Assembly: GCA_036897095.1 (NCBI GenBank)
Contig: JAYMSP010001416.1
Coordinates: 1 to 32,482, forward strand
Source of the DNA: Plantago elongata
Lineage: Eukaryota; Streptophyta; Magnoliopsida; Lamiales; Plantaginaceae
DNA: 32,482 nucleotides
Direction of reading: 5' to 3'
Part shown: piece after piece, positions 23,025 to 32,482 of the stretch
Layout of the letters: every line of letters begins with the position of its first letter
Numbering within the stretch: position 1 is the stretch's first letter
The notes under the pieces: generated by a model
What the model was told of the DNA's origin: nothing
Databases searched by the model: none
Seen by the model: only the letters and a program-made list of their open reading frames with translations
Made by a program: the position numbers and the translations under genes

Positions 23025-23230
23025 ACTAAAAGTTGTTAGTACAAAGTTTGAACTAAGTATGGCAGTGTGAAAGATTCAATGACATGAATGTATAAAGATG
23101 AATGAAGAAACTTGACAAAGGTGGCAAAAATGGGCAAAGAGTAGAAGCAAAGAGTTGGATAGTTAAAAGAGAAGGAACTTCTAGTCTAGGGTCCACCTTT
23201 CAAGTTTGTTATGGAGATATATAAGCCTAA
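23025..23230 (-). promoter_or_regulatory. Aspartic protease promoter
   Basis: Upstream of the minus-strand start codon. A TATATA core at 23219-23224 lies about 195 bases before the ATG, which would give a leader of roughly 165 bases. Its orientation is ambiguous because the core is palindromic. Assigned from position and motif only. Confidence 0.3.
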
Positions 23231-24021
23231 TATTGATGGGTGGGGTAGGGTGTGGGGTCCATTTACAGGATAGATTTAGGTACATTTTCAGATTGACCTT
23301 GGTACAAATCATATAAGTATGATGTACGGTTAATTAAATAGATTATGAAAACACTGTCATGTTTACTAAAATTGCTCAGACAACCTTGTATTTCAAGATT
23401 GTCACCATCGGCCACTGAAAATATGGCTTTTAGCTTAAAATAACTTTGGCTGTGTCGGCTGTTACTAGATGAATTTTGAAAAGTTCAGCAAATCAATTTC
23501 ATGAAGATATTCTATCATACAAAACTCACTGTGTTTTGCTGCTGTTTTTAGGGCGTGAACTGATGTTTCTCGAACCATGAAGCTATGTTTGTTGTTGTTT
23601 TGTGATCGTCCACGATTTAATTGGAAATTATGTATCATGTTGGTATTGTATATTGTATTGTTTTTCTTCTAGTAGTAATTATCAATCCGGTATAATGTAG
23701 TTGCATTTCATTATGGATAGTGCAAAGTGCAAACAAGAGAAAATGTTGATAGCAAAATTGGTGTGAAAGTAATCTACCTAAAGTAGTTAGAGGTAAAAAT
23801 GAAAAACACAAGACTAGCTGCGTCTCTTTGTATATGCAAGTCTCCATAGATGAGGAATCTTTCATATCAATAATGTGAAAAAGGGTGCTTATGAATTAGT
23901 AGTATCCAATTTCAGATTAAATAAATGTATTCCCCTACCAATATTACAATCTACCAATATTACAATGTAATATAACATGAATAATCAGAAATTGCAAGTA
24001 TACAGTTGTGTTATGGCTCGA

Positions 24022-24330
24022 GTATTAATATATAGACTAGATTTCACAATTCTTTACAAATTCGATCTTTTTTTATATAAAATTTTATTATGATATCAGA
24101 GTCTCTGGTTCACGTTCAATCTGGGCTTAAATCTCCACGTACAATCTCCTCCCCATATTAAAGTTTCTACTCGAATGGCTTGTCAAAAAATTGAAATCGA
24201 CCACGAGTACGTATTAAATTTCCACTCGAATGACCTTCTAAAGAGGTTGAAATCGATCACGAGTGAAGAAATGTTGAAGTATTAATATATATGACTAGAT
24301 TTTATATCTATCTACAAATTTAAACTTTTA
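24022..24330. mobile_element. Degenerate LTR-retrotransposon relic
   Basis: A segment of about 45 bp built on gtattaatatata, gactagatt and acaaatt occurs near 24022-24066 and again near 24273-24325. Just after the first copy is tgatatcagagtctctggtt (24091-24110), close to the initiator-tRNA-Met primer site TGGTATCAGAG. Between them is a two-copy tandem unit (24164-24208 and 24219-24265) with the core actcgaatg...ttgaaatcga. Probably a truncated LTR element; no coding sequence remains. Confidence 0.4.
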
Positions 24331-24639
24331 AATAAAATAAAATTCTATCAAGTGTTATATCATTAACACGCTTCTAAATTGAACGATATTTCAATATCAA
24401 TTTTAACCACGAAATACTCACTACTGGAGTATAAAACATTTATGTGTAAGTAATGCATATTCTGAGCAGATTGTATTAAATTAATCCAAGGGTGATGGCT
24501 GGTGTTTGGACGGTTTGATGTATCCATAATCGTACAATACAGGAGTTAGTACTCTGTTCTGTCTCTCTGTCTTTCACATGAATTTTGATCCTTTAAATAT
24601 TTGTGGACCAATTTTATTTTTATCTCCTAGTAAGAAACA

Positions 24640-24853
24640 AGTCTCATAAAAGACGATCTCTAGGTAGAGATCATCCATTTTATTAATAAAATACTTTATA
24701 TTATTATTATTTAAATATTTACTTTTTTGACATTAAAGTTTTTTCATATTACAATAAAACTTATTTCAAAATGAGTGTTTTAATTAATAATATGAATATT
24801 ATTTAATTAATAACATGGTTCGTCACTACATATAAATCGTCTCTCACGAGACT
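24640..24853. mobile_element. ~214 bp MITE with ~20 bp terminal inverted repeats
   Basis: The left end agtctcataaaagacgat (24640-24657) is the inverted match of the right end atcgtctctcacgagact (24836-24853), with three mismatches in 18 bases. The interior is almost entirely A and T with no ORF. The flanking target duplication is not obvious. A related string, gaagacggtctg, lies just outside near 24943. Confidence 0.6.
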
Positions 24854-25010
24854 TTATAACAACCAAACTGTTTAAATATGTATAAAAAGGCAACCGATAT
24901 AATTACCACTTACAGTTTTATTTTGGTCAAGCAATTAGATAGAAGACGGTCTGCCTGACAAAAAATAGCTAGGTAGTTAAAACCTAAAGTTTATATGATG
25001 AATGGTAGAG

Positions 25011-25155
25011 ATAGAATTTGAGTAGTATTTTTCAATTGAAATTAAGTTTTTTTATAAAATATTTGATTTAAGTGGGAAATATGAATATAATTTGAGTGAT
25101 CTTTTTCAATTGAAATTGAGTTATTTTACAAAATATTCAATTCGAGTGGGGAAAT
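25011..25155. repeat. Two-copy tandem duplication, 74-base period
   Basis: Unit 1 (25011-25080) and unit 2 (25085-25155) share ttttcaattgaaatt and the end agtggg plus gaaat, with scattered substitutions. Non-coding. Its origin is unknown; it may be part of an older transposon. Confidence 0.7.
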
Positions 25156-25900
25156 GACCACTCCAACGGTATGGTAAACACGCAAAGTAAAATTAAGGAA
25201 CATATTTATTATAGTTAATCACAAGTTGTATGGTAGTATATTATATCAGCTGTCACACACAGTTACTATTATGCACGTAGGTAGTTTGACGGGCAAGTTA
25301 GTAGGAGTATTAGGTAAGAGCATGATCATAATATTGCCACCTGGCTGACATTTAGCATTAACAATTTCATTTTCTTGCAAAGTTTCAAGTTAAATATTTT
25401 CTTAAGTGGAAATTGTTGATTGGAGATTTGAAATATGATTATGATATAAATGATTTCAAAATCAAGAACCAAATCGAATAAACATACATTCTGGCCGCTT
25501 GTCTGGCAGAGTTGAAATATGATTATCATGATTGTCACAAAACTCATTAGCTTAATCTCAGATGTTGGATCAATCATTAGTTTTTCACTGTTTTTAAATG
25601 TTTAACGGCCCCTATAACACGTAATGAAATCTTGTTATCAGATTAATCCTACCGACTAAAAATTCATATATTCTAGTAGTTTATATATTTGTCCAAACGT
25701 ACATGTAGCATTTTTATTATTGAAATATTCTTAATCCATTCAAGTTTATCAACATTAGACAGGTCATGTCTTAATCTATGTTTCGAATTCAGATAAAATG
25801 TAAGATTTAATTTGGTATACATGGAAAAAAAGAGAAGGACGAAGGATTGAAAGAGTACAAATAACAAAACAATTAATAAGACTCTAGGCTCTAGAATAAC

Positions 25901-25990
25901 GGTGCGAATCTCCTAACCCATCAAATACTCCTAAATTACCCCACTCTTCCTATCGGTCCAATTGTCGAATTTTAACCAACTAATTAAGTT
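25901..25990 (+). repeat. Left TIR of the MULE
   Basis: Starts ggtgcgaatctcctaaccc and aligns with the reverse complement of 29864-29957 (ggggcggatcctccaaccc). About three quarters or more of positions agree by eye, including a near-exact inner block ending aaccaactaatta. Confidence 0.85.
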
Positions 25991-26785
25991 AAAAATTTAA
26001 TCATAATTAATAATTCTTTACTAAATATAATCCTATTACAATCCTATTACAACAGCTAACATCCACAATGAATTAACTACATTATATGTGTTAAATATAC
26101 AGTCCAATTTTCACAGCTCACTAAGAATCCTTTTTGCGGCAAATTCATAAATTCTGGACTCTTTTTAAGCGAAGCAGAGCAAAAGTGATTTCTTCAATAT
26201 TTTGAAGTTTGTCCAAATCCTTAATCACACTCTTTCATTTCAGGTATCAATGAATCTCCTTGATTCTTTATTGTATTTGTTTCTTTTATGAACTATGCTG
26301 ATCTTATACGTGATGGAATAAATTTGAGGTGATTTTACTTAATTGATTACTTTGTATCTCAGTCTGAAGTGATTTCACCATGAATATTTATATTGAATAC
26401 GTGCTCTTAATATTTTGCTAAACATGTTCTCTCAACATAATCACTTTTACATGCTTAACTAATTAATTGTTGACGATCTTCCTTAATTTGCTGAGAGCGT
26501 CATAATTTAGTTTTAACTCTGATGAATTGTATCAATATAAATTAGAATTTAGATGCATATATCATGTAGTTGACATAGAGAGCCATTATGTTTATTAGCT
26601 GAAACGGTGATGTATATTATGAGCTAGTAAAACTTACTCTCTGTAAACTCTAGTTGTTAGGTTCTCTCCAATTTAAACATCATTTATGGTATTCATGGGG
26701 AACAACTCAAGTGACCTATGTTTCTCCTGAAAATTTCACTACTTCTTTTATTTTAATCGCAGAATTATCTTAATTGTTTGACGTC

Positions 26786-29537
26786 ATGAATATAAACGAT
26801 GTCTCAAATGATGAATGTGAACCAACATGTAGGCTTGAGTTTAAGAGTATCGACGAGATTCATTCGCGTGTCCCCCACGAATTGATTCCAAAAGAAGGAA
26901 TGGAGTTTGAAAGTAAAGAAGCTGCTTTTGAATTTTATTTGAAATATGCAAAAATGGCTGGATTTGGGGTAAGAAAACGGAGGGATCATAAAGATAGAAA
27001 GAAGAATATAACTTGGGATGTGATATATTGTTGTGCTAGAAAAGGCTATAGAAGGCCCGACGTCCGAGATGCTTATGTGAAAAAGGCTCGCTCTTTGACA
27101 ATATGTGGTTGTCTTGCAGAGATGAAAGTAAGTTGTCGTAAGTAAGTACCATATTGCTAGATTTATTCCTGAGCATAATCATCCTTGTGTGACCCCTTCA
27201 AAATCACATTTAATACCATCACATTTGAAGGATGATTGAAGCTCAGAAGGTTGACGTTGACATAACTATGAGTTCCGGTATTGCCAAACGACAAACAATG
27301 GAACTTATGGCTAACCAGGTAGGAGGCCCCGAAAACCTTGGATTTACATCGGTGGATTGCAAAAATTATCTAAGAACAAAGAGAACAAATGCGATGAAGG
27401 TATGTGAAACTAAAGGTGTATTGGAATATTTGCAAAGAAAGCAATCAGAAGATCCTAACTTTTTTTTATGCAATTCAAGTTGATCTTGATGGATTGATAA
27501 CCATTATCTTTTGGACCGATGCTAAGATGAGGTCTGACTACTCTTATTTTGGAGATGTGGTTTCTTTTGATACTACATATAGAAAACACAAGAAAACACA
27601 AGGATGGGCGTCCAATTGCTTTGTTTGTTGGAGTGAATCACCACAAACAAACAATAATTTTTGGAGTGGCTTTGTTGTACGACGAGACTATTGAAACATT
27701 TGAATGGCTTTTTGATACTTTTTTTTCATGTACGTTAGGAAAGAAGCCGCAAACCATTCTCACTGACCAAGACATAGCTATGTCCAATGCATTGAAATCT
27801 AAGTGAAAGGATACATACCACAGACTGTGTGTCTGTCACATAAATCAGAACGCAACGAAGCATCTGAGTGCTATTTTTTCCAGCTACAACGAATTTTCAA
27901 AAGATTTTAATAGTTGCATGTATGACCATGATGAGGAAGAAGACTTCATTAATGCTTGGAATAAAATGATCTGGGATTATGGTTTACATGATAATAAATG
28001 GCTAGATAGATTATTTCATATTAGAAAGAAGTGGGCACTAGTATATGGAAGAGAAACATTTTGTGCCGACATGTGCACAACGCAACGTGGTGAGTCAACA
28101 AATAGTGCCATTAAGAGTTATATTTCATACAAGCATGGGCTAATAGAGTTCTTTGAACACTTCGAGAGGTTGGTTAGGGATCATCACTATAAGGAATCCA
28201 AAGCAGATTACCAGACGGATCAGAGTGAACCTTCACTATTTTTGAGATTTTTCAGAAAGAGGTGTAAAGCTATTGACTGTGTCGTAAGCATTCTTGGCAT
28301 AGATGGCACAATGACCAGATTTGATGTAGTGTACGGTGAATCAAATCGTCACCATATTGTGACTTATGATTGAACGGATAGTTCTGTATCATGTGGGTGT
28401 AAGAAGTATAAGTTTGTTGGATTATTTTGCTCACATGCATTAGCTGTTCTACAGTTTAATCATATCAGAAAGATTTATGATAAATATATCATGAAACGGT
28501 AGATGAAGTCTGCAAAAAAGTGTGATGTTACTGCCGATTTTCGGGATATGAGCCAGGTAGATCCCAAAGAATTGAGGAGTTTTTGGGATAGAGAATTATC
28601 TCGGCCTAGTTGTGAATTGGTGTCAAGGGCATCAGAAACACTAAAGTCATATGAAATTGCAAAAGAAGGTCTTCTCAACTTATTAGGAAAAATTGACGCA
28701 TTTGATGAGGTGTCTGAAGTTCAAGAGCACATTCACATCATAGCAACTGCAGCTAACAAAACTCCTGATCCCATTAACCACCAACAAAATGGTAATGATA
28801 TTATCCAAAGAGTTCGTGGGATTAAACGTAAAGAGAAGGTTAATTACAAGATAGGTAAACGACCAAAAAGTTGTCTCGAAAAGTCCACGAAGAAGAAAGG
28901 ATCAACAAGCAGAAAATTGAGCAAATAAAGATCTAGATTTTATTGATATAAGTCAAAGTGCACCAAATGAGGTTTGTGTTTTTACTTTTAATTCACTTAT
29001 TTTATTATTTAAATTCTTAAGTGAGTTATGATAATATATTTATACAGGATCTAGACTGCTATGTTCCAGGACCACCCCCAAGTTTGAACACCCCCAGTTT
29101 GAATGAACATTCACTTACTCAAGATCCTAACAATTGTTCTCTCCAGGTATCAATTACAATTAATATGATACTTTCGATTTTGTGTTATCGAATAACATGT
29201 GTATTATCTATGTACAAATTTAATGTAGCATCCCCAAGTTAGTATGTTTGATTTAGAGACAAATGAGATGAAGTCTTCAAGTTCAAACAACCAGGAAGAA
29301 TTCGAGTCTAGATTGCCTGAGCTTTTGATGGTATGTTATTTGCTGCTTGTAATGCAATATTTTATAAGTTAGAAGAAGATTATTAAATGTGTAATCTCTT
29401 GGCAGATTTTTGATCCAAACGTGAAGAAACACCAGCTTTCTGTTGCATGCAATTCAATCGATAGACTCCTTGAACCGTACAACCAGGCCGAAGAAATCAA
29501 TCACCTCCATGAATCCCACAATCGACCTAAAGAATGA
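26786..29537 (+). pseudogene. FAR1/FHY3-type MULE transposase, broken
   Basis: The order of parts matches the family. The FAR1 zinc-binding region (EGMEFESKEAAFEFYLKYAK, 26882-27130, continuing EHNHP near 27170) is followed by the MULE DDE region (DVVSFDTTYR, LFVGVNHHKQTIIFGVALLYDETIETFEW, TDQD; 27480-27810), the rest of the catalytic core (27810-28370), a SWIM finger (CGCKKYKFVGLFCSHAL, 28398-28450) and a basic tail to 28925. Damage: frame changes near 27140, 27230, 27460 (a T8 run), 27585 (a 10-base tandem duplication) and 28900-28926; in-frame stops at 27804 (TGA), 28371 (TGA) and 28500 (TAG). The frame is open again at 28927-28971 and through downstream exons 29048-29146, 29229-29330 and 29406-29537, ending at a TGA. 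The first ATG of the frame is 26786. It is not a functional gene. A domesticated FAR1 gene is unlikely given the TIRs and the damage. Confidence 0.9.
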
Positions 29538-29863
29538 CACTCATAGTCGTGGTCCAACATAGTTGATGATAATGAAAACAACTTAATTATATTTATTTTT
29601 TTAACTTGGTTAACAATACTTTTACTTTATGTTCTGATCAATTTATTGAGACACCATGTGGAAGTATAGTTCTATTGTATTTATCACTTAGATACAACTA
29701 TTTATAACAAATATTAAATGATTGATTTTGGCAACATGTCAATTGAAAGGAAGTATACAATTACAAATGCAATTGGCTTGCATTAGTAGAGTTTCATTTT
29801 CAGTATGCAAGGGATCAAATTAACGTGATCGTTAAATTAATTTATGGTTGAAATTCTACCGGT

Positions 29864-29957
29864 AATTAATTAATTAGTTGGTTAAAATTTGACAAATAAA
29901 CTAATAGGAAGAGTGTGGTATTTTAGGGGGTATTTAGTGGGTTGGAGGATCCGCCCC
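29864..29957 (-). repeat. Right TIR of the MULE
   Basis: The inverted partner of 25901-25990. It reads aattagttggttaaaattt near its inner end, ataggaagagtgtgg in the middle and ggatccgcccc at the outer end. Confidence 0.85.
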
Positions 29958-31290
29958 GCTAAACCGAAAGTAAAAGGTCAAATAATCCACTTTTATTTAA
30001 GAAAAATTAGTTAAGAGCTGGCAAAGAGGAACCAAATCTTCTATTAACACATGGATAATGATCTCAGTCATGACCTATTTCACCGTTCCTTATTTCTCTC
30101 TATTTCACATTTGTTTTGGACTAGTACTAAATTCCACCTTCTAATTGACCTAGCAACATAAGTTCAATAGAATAGTAAAATATAATAAGGAAATACTACA
30201 AGGTTAACAACAATTTTCTTCTTTTCTGAACAAGGGTTTTGATTAGAATACTCACATGCTTGGCAGCAGTGTCTAATGTTTGTCAAGATAAACCAGTATC
30301 CCGAAGACATTGATCACAAATCCGGTCCCAATGAGATTCAAATATGTGGTTAAGATCTAATTTCACCAATTGAGTCACCCTTACAGGTGTGGTATACTTC
30401 GTATAACGAATGGGAGACCGACTAGGCAAAAAACTACTTGTACATATTTCATTCTAGACATGTAGCAATTCAATTGAGGAAAACTGCTAGATCAGAAGTC
30501 TGAAGAAGGGAAATAAAGAAAGAAAGAAGGAAAACAGCTAGCTGTTAGAATTATATAACTAAAGGTGCTTACCAACTGCCTCAGTTGATAAGTGATTGTT
30601 ATAAAGTTTGAGCCCTCATTTTGCGCCATGTTATCAGTGTGATTCCATTCCATTCATGCAATAATACAAACTTAAGAAGTTAGACTATGACTTTGGCAGC
30701 AATTTGCCTGCAGACTGATATTGATAGTAGAGGCTCAAGGCTGACTTTCTACTACATATCACATATGAATATGATTGTACCATATCCATATGCATCCATC
30801 CACTCATTAACCTTCCAATCCAAAGATAAACTAGTGAGCACTTCTATTCAAGAAATGGTATCAGAGTCGATAACCTCATTCTATCACACCTTGTGTCGTA
30901 TATAACTATAATCAGACCGTGTGTTTGGGCACTTTAAGTCACATACAAACACAAAAACTAAACTAATATTACTCTACGTTATTTAGCTCGATCCAGAATT
31001 CCAGTTGAAATTATACGTACAATTGGTAAAAACCAGGTATTGTTACATGAAAGAACTGTAAATGGCAATCATTAATTATATTATGATGGTAATAATACAA
31101 ATTTAGTCCTTCTATCAGTGTCATTTAATTCCCTGGAACTTATAATTCTTCTGTGACCCTTTGTTAATACAGTCAAAAGTCTAGCATGCATGAGAAGAGC
31201 ACGATAGTTTACAAGGCAAGTGCCTGACAGAGAGATGGGAGTATGACTATCGCTTACAAGTTTATTCTTCACAAGATGGAGTGAAATTTG
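29958..31290. other. Intergenic region between the MULE and the nitrobindin gene
   Basis: AT-rich, with no supported gene. The main content is an LTR plus primer-site fragment (30543-30875). The remainder near 31000-31290 is the 3' flank, and probably the 3' untranslated region, of the minus-strand nitrobindin gene. Short ORFs (30687-30905 plus, 31081-31272 minus) look like chance. Confidence 0.5.
30543..30875 (+). mobile_element. Copia-like LTR fragment with primer-binding site
   Basis: A 308 bp segment starts TGTTAGAATTATATAAC (30543) and ends in CA (30850), the usual LTR boundaries. Five bases later is tggtatcagagtcgataacc (30856-30875); its first 11 bases match the complement of initiator tRNA-Met, the common copia primer site. 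No gag or pol follows, so only the 5' end remains. The exact left boundary is inferred. Confidence 0.5.
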
Positions 31291-31410
31291 TCAAATCTTT
31301 TGAAGGACTGCTTTCAAATGGGACTGCAGATCAGTGACAGTGGTGGCCATTTCAACCTCATAAGTTAATTCTCCATCAACCAGCTCAAAAACCCGAGTTA
31401 TCTCTTTCAC
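31291..31410 (-). CDS. Nb: Nitrobindin, last exon (partial gene)
   Basis: A heme-binding beta-barrel protein of the THAP4/nitrobindin family; Arabidopsis nitrobindin (At1g79260, 166 aa) binds nitric oxide through ferric heme. Only the final exon is visible: 39 codons plus TGA (31291-31293), preceded on the minus strand by the acceptor gtgtcag (intron side from 31411). The peptide VKEITRVFELVDGELTYEVE followed by MATTVTDLQSHLKAVLQKI matches the family's C-terminus. The His in LQSHLKAVL corresponds to the axial heme ligand (His158 in Arabidopsis). I could not find the preceding exon in the 1.07 kb before the window edge, so it probably lies beyond it. Confidence 0.85.
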   Translation of the reverse strand: MKEITRVFELVDGELTYEVEMATTVTDLQSHLKAVLQKI

Positions 31411-32482
31411 CTGACACCACAAAGAGTAAAGTGTCATATTAAATCTTATTGTCATTGGAGTAAGATGGTGCAAATTCTAATATGAAACATGAGCTCAAAT
31501 TGAAAAGAAATACAATATCTTAGCTAGCTGATGTTAACTTAATTAGGGAAACAGTATACAATTGTGCTTATGAGAGTATGCATTTTCTGGACCATCCTAG
31601 TCAACTTGCTAGAACTGTTCTTTCGATCCCTAAAAGTGAGTATACACCTAAAAGGAATGGATATCCTTAAACTCAAAATAGGATGTTTGTATTCCATGAA
31701 CTAAATTATCAAGTAAAAGTTAAATCACTGCACATCACCAATCACTAGGCAAGGGAGTTCTTGCGAAGTAAGTGATTGTGGAGAAGTATAATTCTATAAC
31801 TTTTGAAATACAGTAGAAGTTAAACGGATAAAAAGAAGTGATCTCAGGTGTAATCAGTAAGAACAAATTAGAGTCTTGAACTTTGCAAAAACAACTAGGA
31901 TAAATATGACAATTGTCGGGATTGCTGCCCATAAAAACTTCTGTTACATTCTATTCTGGGATTGAAAACCCTGGACGGTGAAATGCAATTGTGGAAAATG
32001 ACATCTGGAGGAATGGTGGTGTTGCCCGGGATCGATACCTCTATCCCGGTGTTTCCCGGACAATATCCCGCAAAATTCCGGCTGTGTAGCGAACTTCCCC
32101 TCCATGTCTTCATGACTCTATATGAATAATTATATGACTTCTTACTATTAATTCAACTATTGTCAGATTAACTTTATGCATAATTAAAGATGTATTTACA
32201 GCCTCCCAGAACATTTGAAGTCTGAAGTGCGAAAATGTGGATTGTACAGATTTTAAATGTCCTCAGGAAATGTTAGAATATAATTGCATAAGAGTGTAGC
32301 TAATTAAAAGGGGCAAAATCCATCTGCTGAAGCAACTTTCTGGCTCTGTGTAGATAGTGGGTGTGCAAATATTGTATGCAGCCTCACTTTATTATGCAAG
32401 AAGGCTGTTTCTAGGCCTCAAAACCACAACAACAGGCCATCATCAAAGGAGCAATTCACTGTTGTTCTTGTTCGTTGACCCC
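31411..32482 (-). other. Probable nitrobindin intron running off the window
   Basis: Lies upstream, on the minus strand, of the last nitrobindin exon. No other nitrobindin exon was recognised on either strand. It contains a GC-richer patch (about 31960-32105) and a SINE-like segment at the window edge (32335-32482). If the exon model is right, this is one long intron of more than 1 kb. Confidence 0.45.
32335..32482 (-). mobile_element. Possible Au-like SINE fragment
   Basis: Read on the minus strand, the segment contains tagaaacagcc, ttgcataataa and gaggctgcatacaat in that order. This resembles the conserved part of plant Au SINEs (GAAACAGCC...TTGCA...AAGGCTGCGTACA). The promoter boxes are not clear, and the window ends within the segment. 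Confidence 0.35.

Larger units (their letters stand above)
23231..25900. other. Gene-free repeat-rich intergenic region
   Basis: Very AT-rich. The short ORFs on either strand (for example 23635-23865 and 25326-25577, minus) resemble nothing and are interrupted by low-complexity sequence. It holds an LTR-like relic (about 24022-24330), a MITE (24640-24853) and a 74-base tandem duplication (25011-25155), each listed separately. No RNA gene was recognised. Confidence 0.55.
25901..29957 (+). mobile_element. Mutator-like element (MULE) with long TIRs and a FAR1-type transposase
   Basis: A 4.06 kb element. Its ends are inverted repeats of about 90 bp: 25901-25990 and 29864-29957. Shared blocks include actcttcctat and aattttaaccaactaatta, and similarity weakens further inward. 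The interior carries one transposase gene in plus orientation with a likely 5' leader intron (donor near 26244, acceptor near 26762) and 3' exons to 29537. Mutator elements make 9-base target duplications; I could not see one, so the outermost bases have drifted or the true end is slightly different. The gene is inactivated, so the element is non-autonomous now. Confidence 0.85.

Noticed and set aside
26786..28928. A functional, domesticated FAR1-related transcription factor gene
   Set aside because: Long terminal inverted repeats flank it, and several frameshifts and three stops break the frame.
25892..29966. A 9-base target duplication around the MULE
   Set aside because: The nine bases outside each end (tagaataac and gctaaaccg) do not match, and shifting the ends a few bases did not give a match.
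30570..30610. A tRNA-like A box (ctcagttgataagtg) and B box (agtttgagccc) suggesting a SINE
   Set aside because: The segment lies inside a TG...CA unit followed by an initiator-tRNA primer site, so an LTR fragment explains it better.
31895..32113. Minus-strand ORF with KTW...GY...IEV, which briefly looked like the middle of nitrobindin
   Set aside because: Only scattered residues agree, the spacing between them differs from the family, and no splice sites fit. The true last exon at 31291-31410 matches continuously, this one does not.
1..32482. tRNA, rRNA, riboswitch or multi-gene novel system
   Set aside because: I read both strands for these and saw no tRNA or rRNA signature, and the protein genes are unrelated single genes with separate promoters.

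Overview
The window is nuclear DNA from a flowering plant, most likely a eudicot. Many short exons are bounded by GT/AG introns, the intergenic DNA is AT-rich, and the introns carry Stowaway-type MITEs. The proteins match known plant families closely. The MITE style (ends CTCC[AC]TCCGTCC) made me think of an asterid such as Lamiales, but that is only an impression.

Layout. 680-17003 (+) is a complete 32-exon gene for the plant Strawberry-notch helicase FORGETTER1 (FGT1); the splice model gives one open frame of 1286 codons. It runs tail-to-tail into 18054-19945 (-), a complete 2-exon type II metacaspase (410 aa, His86/Cys139 dyad). Next is 21258-23024 (-), a complete 3-exon nepenthesin-type aspartic protease of the NANA type (465 aa). 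23025-25900 is gene-free and holds relics of an LTR element, a MITE and local duplications. 25901-29957 is a Mutator-like element (MULE) with terminal inverted repeats of about 90 bp; it carries a broken FAR1-type transposase whose last three exons are still open. 29958-31290 holds an LTR and primer-binding-site fragment. 31291-31410 (-) is the last exon of a nitrobindin gene, whose other exons were not found in the window.

How the genes relate. They are unlinked housekeeping and stress genes, not an operon or a system. The order helicase, metacaspase, nitrobindin recalls Arabidopsis chromosome 1, where FGT1 (At1g79350) adjoins metacaspase 4 (At1g79340) and nitrobindin (At1g79260) lies nearby. 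This points to an old conserved block that later gained transposons. FGT1 acts on chromatin in heat-stress memory, and the metacaspase is a calcium-activated cysteine protease used in wounding and cell death.

I found no novel multi-gene system. The most notable items are the MULE with its readable decay history, the conserved FGT1/metacaspase pair, and several undescribed repeat structures in introns and promoters.
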